A stretch of DNA of 64,000 bases, taken from contig CAVUBM010000090.1 in assembly GCA_963739645.1 (NCBI GenBank), positions 1 through 64,000 on the forward strand. Reading direction: 5' to 3'. Positions 35,238 to 43,538 of the stretch are shown one piece after another. Made by a program: the position numbers and the translations under genes. Each line of letters begins with the position of its first letter. Within the stretch, counting starts at the first letter, position 1. The notes under the pieces are model-generated. The model ran no database searches. It was given only the letters and a program-made list of their open reading frames with translations, and was not told the origin of the DNA. Source of the DNA: JASHPR01 sp963739645. Lineage in GTDB: Bacteria; Actinomycetota; Actinomycetes; Streptosporangiales; Streptosporangiaceae.

Positions 35238-36421
35238 TGGCGCCCCCGGCCGCGGCCATCGCGGGCATCCACGAGTTCCCCCAGCGGATCGCCGGGGGCC
35301 TGAGCCCATTGCAGATCAAGGCGGAGTGCGCGGCGCGGGCCCTGGAGGACGCGGGACTGACCTGGGCCGACGTCGACGCCGTGTACGACGCGAGCGAGGC
35401 AGGCCCGATGCAGGGGCTGACGATCGCCGAGTACTTCGGCATCACCCCGCGGGTGGTCGACACCACGGCCGTCGGCGGCAGCTCGTACGAGTTCCACGCC
35501 GCGCACGCCGCCAGGGACATCGCCGCGGGCCAGGCCAGCGTCGCGCTGCTCACGTACGGGTCAACGGCGCACAGCGAGTCGCGGGCCATCGGGACCGGCC
35601 CCCGTCCGTCCGCCGGGCCGCAGCCGGCCGTCAACATGGAGCGGCCCTACGGGCTGACCCTGATCGGGAACTACGCGCTGGTGGCCCGGCGGCACATGGC
35701 CCAGTACGGCACCACGGCCGAGCAGCTGGCCGAGATCGCGGTCATCACGCGCAGGCACGCCACGCGGAATCCGGAGGCCGTGGCCGGGCTGGCCGACATC
35801 GGCATCAGGAACAACGGCGAGATCACCGTCGATGACGTGCTCGGCTCACGGCTGATCGCCGACCCGCTGCACCTGCTGGAGTGCTGCATCGTCTCGGACG
35901 GCGGCGGGGCGGTGGTGATCGTGTCGCCGGACGTGGCGGCCGGGATCCGCCCGCCGCCCGTCTGGATCCTCGGCACGGGTGAGGCCGTCGGGTACCCGGG
36001 TTACGGCGCCGACATCACCACCACCGCCGCGGTCAGGTCAGGGAGCGAGGCGTTCGGCCGGGCGGGCGTGCGGCCCGAGGAGATCGACATCGCGATGATC
36101 TACGACTCGTTCACGATCACGGTGCTGGCCATCCTGGAGGATCTCGGCTTCGCCAAGAAGGGCGAGGGCGGGCCGCTCGCGGCCAGCGGCCGGCTGGCGT
36201 TTGACCAGCCCGGCGGGCCGGCGCTGAACACCGACGGCGGCGGCCTGTCGTCCAACCACCCGGGCATGCGCGGGATCTTCCTGCTCATCGAGGCCACCCG
36301 GCAGCTGCGCGGCCAGTCCACGGCCCAGGTTCCCGGCGCCCGCCTGGCGGTCGCGCACGGGAACGGCGGGCTGCTCGGCACCAGGCACGCGGCCGCCACG
36401 ATCGTGCTGGGCAGGCAGTAA
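35237..36421 (+). CDS. Thiolase-fold protein, Ltp2-like (probable retro-aldolase)
   Basis: 394 residues of SCP2-thiolase type. At the usual nucleophile position the sequence is TTAVGGSSYEFHAAHAARDI, with Ser82/Ser83 instead of Cys. The C-terminal NTDGGGLSSNHPGMRGIFLLIEATRQLRGQ and AHGNGGLLGTRHAAATIVLG keep the other conserved loops. Loss of the Cys together with an adjacent DUF35 gene is the pattern of Ltp2-ChsH2 aldolases, which cleave the hydrated side chain by retro-aldol chemistry rather than thiolysis. The stop TAA overlaps the DUF35 ATG by one base. Confidence 0.82.
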   Translation: MAPPAAAIAGIHEFPQRIAGGLSPLQIKAECAARALEDAGLTWADVDAVYDASEAGPMQGLTIAEYFGITPRVVDTTAVGGSSYEFHAAHAARDIAAGQASVALLTYGSTAHSESRAIGTGPRPSAGPQPAVNMERPYGLTLIGNYALVARRHMAQYGTTAEQLAEIAVITRRHATRNPEAVAGLADIGIRNNGEITVDDVLGSRLIADPLHLLECCIVSDGGGAVVIVSPDVAAGIRPPPVWILGTGEAVGYPGYGADITTTAAVRSGSEAFGRAGVRPEEIDIAMIYDSFTITVLAILEDLGFAKKGEGGPLAASGRLAFDQPGGPALNTDGGGLSSNHPGMRGIFLLIEATRQLRGQSTAQVPGARLAVAHGNGGLLGTRHAAATIVLGRQ

Positions 36422-36828
36422 TGGCCGAGGTTCCTGAGCGTCCGCTGCCGCAGTTCCCCGAGCCCGATACCGAGGCGTTCTGGGCGGCGACCGCCGGGCA
36501 CCGGCTGACCTATCAGGTGTGCCGCAGCTGCGGCCAGATCGTGTTCTACCCGCGGCGGCACTGCCCCGGCTGCCTGCGGGGCGACCTGGAGCAGCGGGAC
36601 TCGGCGGGGCGCGGCACCGTGTACTCGTTCACCGTGATCCGCCAGAACCGGCATCCGTTCTTCCGGGCCCGCGTGCCGTACGTGGTCGGCCTGATCGACC
36701 TGGACGAAGGGTTCCGGATGATGGCGGAGATCGAGGCGGCCCCTGACGCGGTGCGCGTGGACCAGCGTGTGGCCGTGGGCTGGGAGGATCACGACGGGCT
36801 GAGCGTTCCGGTGTTCGGGCCCGAGTAA
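36421..36828 (+). CDS. DUF35 zinc-ribbon/OB-fold protein
   Basis: 135 residues. A rubredoxin-like zinc ribbon with Cys34, Cys37, Cys48 and Cys51 (YQVCRSCG...RHCPGC) is followed by an OB fold (GTVYSFTVIRQNRHPFFRARVPYVVGLIDLDEGFRMMAEI). DUF35 proteins bind thiolase-fold partners and are required for the activity of Ltp-type aldolases and some hydratases. Translationally coupled to the thiolase-like gene, so the two products probably form a complex. Last gene of the module. Confidence 0.88.
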   Translation: MAEVPERPLPQFPEPDTEAFWAATAGHRLTYQVCRSCGQIVFYPRRHCPGCLRGDLEQRDSAGRGTVYSFTVIRQNRHPFFRARVPYVVGLIDLDEGFRMMAEIEAAPDAVRVDQRVAVGWEDHDGLSVPVFGPE

Positions 36829-37012
36829 CCGTGCCACCACACTGCGGCACCAGCAGATTCCGACGGCGGGTCGATACGGGCAATGCGAAGGCATAAATAC
36901 CCGGACCGGCTCGTCGGGCTCTCCCTCTTGGGGGTTTTCAGAAAGCCATTCGCGGTAACGCACCGCGGGCTATTCGCATGCCCGCTGAGAATGTCTGGTT
37001 CGTCACACCCGA

Positions 37013-37606
37013 TCAGCTCAGCAGCCGCCGCAGGAGTTCGTCGATGGCGTCGGCCCCGTCTTTCATCGCGGCCTCCTGGTCATCCGACCTGGCCACGAGC
37101 AGCGCCACTTCGTTGACCGAGGCGAGCAGCACGTGGGCGAGCGTGCCGACCAGTTCCGGCCGCATGTTGCCCTGGTTGGCGACCTCCTGCAGCACGGCCC
37201 TGATCAGGCCGAGGGCGTGGCGTTCCTCCATGGCCCGCCACTCCTGCCAGCCCAGCACCGACGGGGCGTCGATCAGCAGGATGCGCTGCACCACCGGATC
37301 GCTGGCCAGCCTGATCCACTCGATGAAGCCCTTGCGCAGCGCGTCGACCGGCCCCGTCGCGTCGCCCGCGGCGGCCAGCGTCTGCATCCCGACCTTGGTC
37401 TCGACATCCTCGACCACGGCCTCGTACAGGGCCTCCTTGCCCGCGAAGTGGTGGTAGAGCGAGCCCCGGCTGACCCCGGCCTCCCTGAGCACCGCCTCGA
37501 TCGAGGTGCCCTCGTACCCGTGGTCGGCGAACAGGCGGGTGGCGATCGCGACCAGCTGAGCCCGCGTGGCCTCACCGCGGGCGATGTTCTTGTTCGGTCG
37601 TTCCAT
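37013..37606 (-). CDS. TetR-family transcriptional regulator
   Basis: 197 residues. The N-terminal helix-turn-helix is TRAQLVAIATRLFADHGYEGTSIEAVLREAGVSRGSLYHHFAGKEALYEAVVEDV. The C-terminal domain is typical of the YbiH/TetR_C-type ligand pocket. Divergent from the alpha/beta hydrolase gene, and two near-identical palindromes lie between them, so it probably represses the hydrolase and itself. Confidence 0.9.
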   Translation of the reverse strand: MERPNKNIARGEATRAQLVAIATRLFADHGYEGTSIEAVLREAGVSRGSLYHHFAGKEALYEAVVEDVETKVGMQTLAAAGDATGPVDALRKGFIEWIRLASDPVVQRILLIDAPSVLGWQEWRAMEERHALGLIRAVLQEVANQGNMRPELVGTLAHVLLASVNEVALLVARSDDQEAAMKDGADAIDELLRRLLS

Positions 37607-37707
37607 CTCGGCTCCTGGCTCAGCTGGCGTGCTCAGCTAGATCATCCCGCCTGGCGTGGTCGCAGGGGGCCGGCTCGCTCTTCAAGGTTGCCCCACCCGG
37701 CGAGTTG

Positions 37708-37728
37708 ACAGACCGACTGTCGGTCTGT
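37708..37728. promoter_or_regulatory. TetR operator 1
   Basis: A perfect 21-bp inverted repeat with a central T: ACAGACCGAC-T-GTCGGTCTGT. Its core ACCGACnGTCGGT recurs in operator 2, 25 bp away centre to centre. Located between the divergent tetR and hydrolase genes. Confidence 0.8.
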
Positions 37729-37733
37729 TTCGA

Positions 37734-37752
37734 TAAACCGACAGTCGGTTTA
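37734..37752. promoter_or_regulatory. TetR operator 2
   Basis: A perfect 19-bp inverted repeat with a central A: TAAACCGAC-A-GTCGGTTTA. It shares the core with operator 1. Located 40 bases before the hydrolase ATG. Confidence 0.8.
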
Positions 37753-37791
37753 GATCTTTAAGAGTACCGCACCTCACGAGGAAGGACCCCC

Positions 37792-38676
37792 ATGGAAATC
37801 CACGAGCTCGACGCCCACCGGCACGCCACGGCGACCCGCTCCGGTGAGGTCAGCTACGTCGACGTCGGCACCGGGCCGGTCGCGCTGTTCGTGCACGGCC
37901 TCGCCACCAGCGCCTACCTGTGGCGCAACGTCATCGAGGCCCTGGCCGGGCAGCGCCGCTGCATCGCCATCGACCTGCCGCTGCACGGCCAGAGCCCGGT
38001 GACTCCCGAGCAGGACGTGTCGATCGCCGCGCTGGCCCAGCTCATCGGTGACTTCTGCGACGCGCTGGGGCTGGACCGCGTCGACCTGGTCGCCAACGAC
38101 ACCGGGGGCGCAATCGCCCAGGTCTTCGCGGCCAGGAACCCGCAGCGGCTGGCCACGCTGACCCTCACCAACTGCGACACGAGCGACAATCTGCCGCCCG
38201 AGGCCTTCAAGCCGACGGTCGAGCTCGCGGCCGCCGGCGCCCTCGCGCTGGCCGCGGTCTCGCTGCTGGGCAACATTGACGCCGCCCGTGATCTCGTCTT
38301 CGGCCCGGGCTACGAGCACCCCGAACTCCTGGCGCCGGAGACCGTCCGCGCCTACCTGGAGCCGTGTTTCGGCACCCTGGACCGGGCCCTCCAGTTCGAG
38401 CGAATGGTGGCGGCGCTCGACGCCGACGACCTGCGGGCGGTCGAGCCGCAGCTCAGGGAGTTCACCGTGCCCACCCTGCTGGTCTGGGGGACCGGCGACA
38501 CCTTCTTCGACGTCTCCTGGGCCTACTGGCTGAGGGACACCATTCCCGGGGTGAGCCGCGTGGTGACGATCGACGGTGCCCGGCTGTTCTTCCCCGACGA
38601 GCGGCCCGCGGATCTCGCGCGCGAACTCGAGCGGCACTGGTCGGAGCAGCGCACCGCCCACCTGGCGGCCAGCTGA
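37792..38676 (+). CDS. Alpha/beta hydrolase, haloalkane-dehalogenase-like
   Basis: 294 residues. The oxyanion region is FVHGLATSAYLWRNV and the nucleophile elbow is LVANDTGGAIAQ with Asp103, so the nucleophile is Asp as in haloalkane dehalogenases, not Ser. The acid may be Asp in VWGTGDTFF. The segment where the catalytic His is expected reads IDGARLFFPDERP, with Leu265 in its place and no other suitable His nearby. It could use another residue, act non-hydrolytically, or be inactive. AGGAAGG precedes the ATG. Under probable TetR control. Confidence 0.8.
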   Translation: MEIHELDAHRHATATRSGEVSYVDVGTGPVALFVHGLATSAYLWRNVIEALAGQRRCIAIDLPLHGQSPVTPEQDVSIAALAQLIGDFCDALGLDRVDLVANDTGGAIAQVFAARNPQRLATLTLTNCDTSDNLPPEAFKPTVELAAAGALALAAVSLLGNIDAARDLVFGPGYEHPELLAPETVRAYLEPCFGTLDRALQFERMVAALDADDLRAVEPQLREFTVPTLLVWGTGDTFFDVSWAYWLRDTIPGVSRVVTIDGARLFFPDERPADLARELERHWSEQRTAHLAAS

Positions 38677-38685
38677 GCCACCCCG

Positions 38686-38708
38686 CCCGCCGCCGGCCCG
38701 GCGGCGGG
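38686..38708. terminator. Hairpin downstream of hydrolase
   Basis: CCCGCCGCCG (38686-38695) pairs perfectly with CGGCGGCGGG (38699-38708) around a 3-base loop, ten bases after the hydrolase stop. Likely one of two terminators between these convergent genes. Confidence 0.55.
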
Positions 38709-38740
38709 GCGGAGGCCCACCTGCCCGCCGGCGGAGGCTC

Positions 38741-38780
38741 GCCCGCCTGCCTGATCCACGGGGGCATCAGGCAGGCGGGC
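38741..38780. terminator. Hairpin at 3' end of the ECF41 gene
   Basis: A perfect 15-bp stem (38741-38755 with 38766-38780) around a 10-base loop. Its right arm includes the last codons and stop of the sigma factor gene. Together with the hairpin at 38686 it should separate the convergent transcripts. Confidence 0.55.
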
Positions 38781-39699
38781 GCAGCCGGTGGCGGAGCCCC
38801 TGCACATCGGCCAGCGGGCCGAGGTGGCGCAGCTTGTCCGGGTTGATGACCGACCGGACCGCCTGCACCTGGCCATCGGCGATGTCCAGGACGAACACGC
38901 TGATGAGACGGCCATCCGGAGCGAGCAGCCGCGCGCCGGCCTGCCCGTTGAACTCGGCGGGCTCGATCAGGATCCCGACCTGCCGCATCTGGTTCGCGAT
39001 ACCGACCAGGAGCCGGCTGACGTGGTCGCGGCCCACGATCGGGCGCGGCCAGGACGGGCTGGTGCCGCCGCTGTCGCCGTAGACGACGGCGTCCGCGGCC
39101 AGCATCGAGACCAGGCCGTCCATGTCCCCCTGGCCGACGGCACTGAAGAACTTGGCGGCCAGTTCCGCGCGCTTGCTGCGCGATGCCTCGAAGCGCGGCT
39201 TCTGCTCATTGACGTGGCGCCGGGCCCGAAGCGCCAGCTGACGGCAGTTGTCCGAGGTCTTCCCGACGATGCGCGCGATCTCGTCGTAGTCGTAGCCGAA
39301 GACGTCGTGCAGCAGGAACACGGCTCGCTCCACCGGCGTCAGCCGCTCCAGCAACAGCAGGAACGCCATGGACAGGGAGTCGGCCTGCTCGGCCAGGCCC
39401 GCCGGGTCAGGGGCGGAGTCGTCGGTCAGCAGCGGCTCGGGCAGCCACTCGCCCAGGTAGGCCTCGCGCCTGACCCGCGCGGACCGCAGGTAGTCGATGC
39501 ACAGCCGGGTGGTCACGGCGGACAGGTAGGCCTTGGGCGAGCTGATCGCGTTCTCGCCGTTCTCCCCGGACTCCGCACGGTGGTAGCGCAAGAATGCCTC
39601 CTGGACGACGTCCTCCGCCTCGCTCGCGCTGCCGAGCATCCGGTAGGCGATCGAGAACATCAGCGGCCGGTGCTGCTCATAGACCTCGGCGGTACTCAC
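38767..39699 (-). CDS. sigJ: ECF41-type RNA polymerase sigma factor
   Basis: 310 residues. Region sigma-2 (MSTAEVYEQHRPLMFSIAYRMLGSASEAEDVVQEAFLRY) and sigma-4 (LLERLTPVERAVFLLHDVFGYDYDEIARIVGKTSDNCRQLALRARRHV) are followed by a C-terminal SnoaL-like domain (about 178-290). The ECF41 hallmarks are present: WLPEP at residues 85-89 in the linker and NPDKL at 286-290. In this family the C-terminal extension regulates activity instead of an anti-sigma factor. It is preceded on the same strand by an epimerase gene, one of the usual ECF41 partner types, which is its likely target. Confidence 0.9.
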   Translation of the reverse strand: MSTAEVYEQHRPLMFSIAYRMLGSASEAEDVVQEAFLRYHRAESGENGENAISSPKAYLSAVTTRLCIDYLRSARVRREAYLGEWLPEPLLTDDSAPDPAGLAEQADSLSMAFLLLLERLTPVERAVFLLHDVFGYDYDEIARIVGKTSDNCRQLALRARRHVNEQKPRFEASRSKRAELAAKFFSAVGQGDMDGLVSMLAADAVVYGDSGGTSPSWPRPIVGRDHVSRLLVGIANQMRQVGILIEPAEFNGQAGARLLAPDGRLISVFVLDIADGQVQAVRSVINPDKLRHLGPLADVQGLRHRLRPPA

Positions 39700-39717
39700 G
39701 TCAGTTCCTCCCGCGGG

Positions 39718-40676
39718 TTACACGGCTCCGCGGGCCGGCTCGGACTCGGCGAGCCCGCGGGTGAACCCCTGCCGCCAGCTCGGCCACGCAGGCTCCCAGC
39801 CGAGTTCCCGCTTCGCCTTCGCGTTCGACGAACCGCGGATCTGCGTCATCATCGAGACACCCACCTCGCCCGCGGCCAGGCGGCCGAGCCAGACCGGGAC
39901 CCAGTACGGCGCCTTCGCGCCGATCGCCCGGGCCAGGAACGGCAGCCATTCAGCCACGCTAGCTGGCTCGTCATCGACGACGTTATAGACGCCCGGCGTA
40001 CCCCGCTCCAGCGCGGCGACGGTCGCGGCGGCGGCGTCGCGGATATGCAGGAATGACCAGATACCCGTGCCGTTGCCGATGATCGGCACCTTCCGCTTGC
40101 TGATCATGCCGACGCAGGTCGTCGGAGGCTCCTGGCCCGTAGAACGAGCCGTACCTGAGCACGATCCCCTCCATCTGCGCTGCCGCCGGCACCACCTGCT
40201 CCAGGTGGCGGATCGCGGCCAGCGACTCGCGCTGCGCGGCAGGCGGGTTCGGGTCAAGCGGGTCATCCTCCGTCTTCACCGGGCCTCCCTCACGGATGTT
40301 CGTCCAGCCCGTGTAGCTCTGGGCCACGAAGCGCTTGACGCCCGCGGCCGCGGCCGCCGCCAGCAGGTGGTCGGTTCCCTCGGTCCGTAGCTGGTTGGTG
40401 ACGGCGAACACCTTGTCGAAACCACGCAGGTTGAAGGCGCCAGGCCAGGGAGGTCATCTGGTGGATGACCACCTCGGGCTCGGCCTGGGCGACCGCCCTG
40501 CCGACGGCCGTCGCGTCCAGGCCGTCGACCACGACGGGCTCGGCGCCAAGCTCGCGCAGCAGCGCGGTCTTGCCCGGGCTCCGGGTCGTCGCCGTGACCT
40601 GATGTCCTTGCGCTGTGAGCTGCGGCAGCAACTGCTGCCCGATCGCTCCGGCCGCGCCGGCCACGAAGACTCGCAT
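39718..40676 (-). pseudogene. NAD-dependent epimerase/dehydratase, frame breaks
   Basis: Three frames joined give a complete extended SDR of about 315 residues: MRVFVAGAAGAIGQQLLPQL (GxxGxxG NAD site), then near 40440 FNLRGFDKVFAVTNQLRTEGTDHLLAAAAAAGVKRFVAQSYTGW, then near 40130 SKRKVPIIGNGTGIWSFLHIRDAAAATVAAL and VYNVVDDEPASVAEWLPFLARAIG to the end. Two single-base indels explain the breaks. The gene lies directly upstream of the ECF41 sigma factor, which commonly drives an epimerase, oxidoreductase or carboxymuconolactone-decarboxylase-like gene. Confidence 0.78.
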
Positions 40677-40777
40677 CGTTTACTCCTTTCGGGCTCTGCC
40701 CGGCCCCTCTGGACCGGCCGTACTCTCAGACGAGATACGGCAGTTGCCCGTGACACCCGTCGTAGCACTCGCGCCGA

Positions 40778-42103
40778 ATGGCTGAGCCTGGGAACGTGTT
40801 AGGAAGCCGACCCGTGACCCCGCCGGATCAACTGCGCGCAGGCTCGCGTCGTCGGATCGTCTGCCTGCTGGCCTTTGCCGCCCTGGCGGTGCTGCTGGCG
40901 GTGCCGGCGGTGGTCGGCCCGCCCCGGCCGGAGCGCCTGCTGAGCCCGGTTCAGGTCCGGTCCGACATCGAAGTGCCGGGCACCGTCAGCCTGTCTCGCG
41001 ACTGCGGTTTCAGCACGCCGCTGCCCGGCCACCCCGGCCGCAGTCTGTGGCTGTTCTGCGACACGCCGGTCTACGTGCGCGGCCAGAACGCCAGCGGCCA
41101 CGTCACCTGGGTGCTCAGCCGCTTCATCGCCGGCTCGACGGCCGCGGTCGGCCCGCCCGCGGCCGCGGGCCAGCCGCCGAGCCCGCTCAGCGAACTCGGC
41201 ACGCCACGTCTGCTTGCCGCGGCGGGTGTCACCGGCGTGCCCGCGCTCGGCGGCCGGCCTGGGCTGGGTGGCCGGCTTGCGCCGGGCGGGGTGCCAGAGC
41301 CGTTCCTCCCGGCGCCGGCGGGGCTCGTCAGCAGCGCCGGCCTGCCGTGCGGCCAGAGCAGCGGCAGCTACGCGGCCTCGTGGGTCACCGGCGTCGCCCG
41401 CGTACCGCACCGGCCGGACCTGCTGGTGACGTTCAATGACTTCTGCGTGATACCGGGGAACCTGATTCCTGAGGGCTTTGGCTTGGCTGAGTATGACCCG
41501 GCGACGGGGACGCTGGTTCGGGTTGCGACGGTGTTCACCAGGGCGGACTTTGGCGGTACCGCCGCGGAGATGTCAACGAGGGAACTCGGTTCGCCGGTCT
41601 TCTCCGGCCGCTACCTGTACCTGTTCGCGCGCTGCCCACCGGGCGGCGACGGCACCCGCGGCCCGTGCCGGGCGGGGGCGGTGTTCGAGGCGCGGGTGGC
41701 CGCGAACCCGTCGGCGTGGACCCGCCCGCTCAGCTACCAATGGTGGAGCCGGGACACGCCCACCTCATGGACCTCAGACGCAGCTCAGGCGACGTCGATC
41801 GTCGCCGGGCCAGAACCAGACGGCGTCAGCGTGGCCAGCTTCGGTGGGCGGCGGTTCGTGCTCGTCGAGCAGACCAGCCTCAAGGGCGCGTTCGCGGTGT
41901 ACGAGTCGCCGGCCCCCTCCGGCCCGTGGCGACTCGTGACGTCCGGGCAGGTGACGTGCGGGACAGCCACGGGCTTCCTGAACTTCTGCCGCGCGATCAT
42001 CGCGCACCCCGAGTTCAGTACGCGGTCCCAGCTGATCCTGTCCTACTTCAACCCTGCCACGGCTCCTCACGGCCACGTCATGATGGCCGGATTCCGCTGG
42101 TAG
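40778..42103 (+). CDS. Secreted/membrane-anchored DUF4185-like protein
   Basis: 441 residues. A basic N-terminus is followed by a membrane anchor or signal (RRRIVCLLAFAALAVLLAVPAVVG, about residues 25-47). The body has repeated beta-rich segments with DxG and FARC motifs (SLSRDCGFSTPLPGHPGRSLWLFCDTPVYV, GSYAASWVTGVARVPHRPDLLVTFNDFCV, FSGRYLYLFARCPPG, FLNFCRAIIAHPEFSTRSQLILSYFNPA) resembling a DUF4185-type beta-propeller related to glycan-binding exported proteins. It has about eight Cys residues, fitting an exported disulfide-bearing protein. Monocistronic; function unknown. Confidence 0.65.
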   Translation: MAEPGNVLGSRPVTPPDQLRAGSRRRIVCLLAFAALAVLLAVPAVVGPPRPERLLSPVQVRSDIEVPGTVSLSRDCGFSTPLPGHPGRSLWLFCDTPVYVRGQNASGHVTWVLSRFIAGSTAAVGPPAAAGQPPSPLSELGTPRLLAAAGVTGVPALGGRPGLGGRLAPGGVPEPFLPAPAGLVSSAGLPCGQSSGSYAASWVTGVARVPHRPDLLVTFNDFCVIPGNLIPEGFGLAEYDPATGTLVRVATVFTRADFGGTAAEMSTRELGSPVFSGRYLYLFARCPPGGDGTRGPCRAGAVFEARVAANPSAWTRPLSYQWWSRDTPTSWTSDAAQATSIVAGPEPDGVSVASFGGRRFVLVEQTSLKGAFAVYESPAPSGPWRLVTSGQVTCGTATGFLNFCRAIIAHPEFSTRSQLILSYFNPATAPHGHVMMAGFRW

Positions 42104-42127
42104 CCAGACGCGAGTATTTGGACCCAG

Positions 42128-43339
42128 TCACACGCTGGGGAGAGTGAGCACGAGCCCGGGATAGGTTGCGGACATCCAGTCGTTGGTCGCCGTGGTTGAC
42201 ATGGTGGTGAGGTCTGGCATGCCGAACAGGTAGCCCCGCTCGATGGCTTCAGTGTTCGGAATGACCTGAGCAGCGGCCTGGAGCTGGGCCTCACTCCATT
42301 GGCGGAGAGCATCATCCACGGTCGACGCGTCGGCCAGGGCGTCCGTCAATGAGATGGCGTTGCCTACCGCCCTCAGGACGCCACTCCCCGCGAACGGGGG
42401 GACCACCGCACCGGCGTCGCCGACCAGACACAAGCGATCGTGCGCGTAGCTGGGGGCCACACAGGAGTAGATGGCCTGGACCGACGAGTTGCCGCTCTGT
42501 TGCACCAGCTCGAACAGCGACAGGGGCAGCAGGCCCGCGAGGCGGGACTCCAGGGCCGCCCTGACCTCCGGATGCACCTTCCCGAACGGTACCGAGCCGG
42601 ACTGCTGCCGCTCTTGATCGTCGACGAGCACCGACGCCAGGGCGCTCTCCGGAACCTGGAGGTAGTAGCCCCACATGAGAAGGCGTTTCCCCTGTTCGGT
42701 GCCCTGCCCGGGTCCGGGGACGTAGTACGCGATCCCGTGGCCCCCCTGGTATACGGGTCGCAGAAGGTCGCAGCCGTCGAGGGCATCGACGCGGATGTCG
42801 CGCTCGGGGAGGAGCCCGCGCCACAGCACCATTCCCCGGTAGGCAGGCGCGGCGCCTGGGTCAATGAGCCCGCGTCCCAGCGAGCGGTACCCGTCGGCGC
42901 ACACGACGAGGTCGAAGTCCAGTGAACCGGCCGAGGGAAGGTGCAGCGTCGTGCCGTGAGGCGTCGCTTCGATCCGCTCGACGGCCGCGCCGCTGCGGTA
43001 TTGATCGTCAGGCACGCGCCGCCGAAGTCCCTGGTAAAGGTGAGCCCAGTTGAGCAGCGTGAAGCTCATCTGGAAGTCGCCCAGCCACCGCTGCTGGCCT
43101 GTCCCGGATGCACGGGTGACCAACCGGGAGAAGTCGGCCCGGCAGGCGGGAAGGGTCCCGTCGATCAGACCGTGCGCCATTATGTCCTGCCACGCGGCCG
43201 TCGTCATAAGGATCCCGGCGCCACGGCTCACCAGGTCGGACTCGGACCGCTCGAAGACGATTACGTCGTGCCCGGCCCGATGCAGGAGCGTCGCTGTCGC
43301 GCATCCGGCGATCGATCCCCCGACAATGCCGACTCTCAT
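42128..43339 (-). CDS. FAD-dependent monooxygenase (PHBH-like)
   Basis: 403 residues from MRVGIVGGSIAGCATATLLHRAG, which has the FAD Rossmann GxGxxG-like GGSIAG; the longer open frame upstream is not conserved. The DG motif region (VVCADGYRSLGRGLIDPGAAPAYRG) and the GD motif that contacts the FAD ribose (LCLVGDAGAVVPPFAGSGVLRAVGNAISLTDAL) are present. Single-component flavin hydroxylases of this type use NAD(P)H to oxidise aromatic or polyketide substrates. No pathway neighbours help to name the substrate. Confidence 0.87.
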   Translation of the reverse strand: MRVGIVGGSIAGCATATLLHRAGHDVIVFERSESDLVSRGAGILMTTAAWQDIMAHGLIDGTLPACRADFSRLVTRASGTGQQRWLGDFQMSFTLLNWAHLYQGLRRRVPDDQYRSGAAVERIEATPHGTTLHLPSAGSLDFDLVVCADGYRSLGRGLIDPGAAPAYRGMVLWRGLLPERDIRVDALDGCDLLRPVYQGGHGIAYYVPGPGQGTEQGKRLLMWGYYLQVPESALASVLVDDQERQQSGSVPFGKVHPEVRAALESRLAGLLPLSLFELVQQSGNSSVQAIYSCVAPSYAHDRLCLVGDAGAVVPPFAGSGVLRAVGNAISLTDALADASTVDDALRQWSEAQLQAAAQVIPNTEAIERGYLFGMPDLTTMSTTATNDWMSATYPGLVLTLPSV

Positions 43340-43538
43340 GCCCGTCGCCCCCGAACCTCTTGGAGCGCCACCCGGGAGGTGATTGCCATCCGTCAGCGTA
43401 GCGGCCACATGTTCTCGGAGGAAGCCGACGGAACGGGATCGGAGGGTCAGCAGGTGACACCTTACCCCCCTCCTTCGACCTCCCACGTTCCTTCATCGCG
43501 GCCTCCGAGAACCGGGGCAAACGTTGCCGGTCGCGGCA

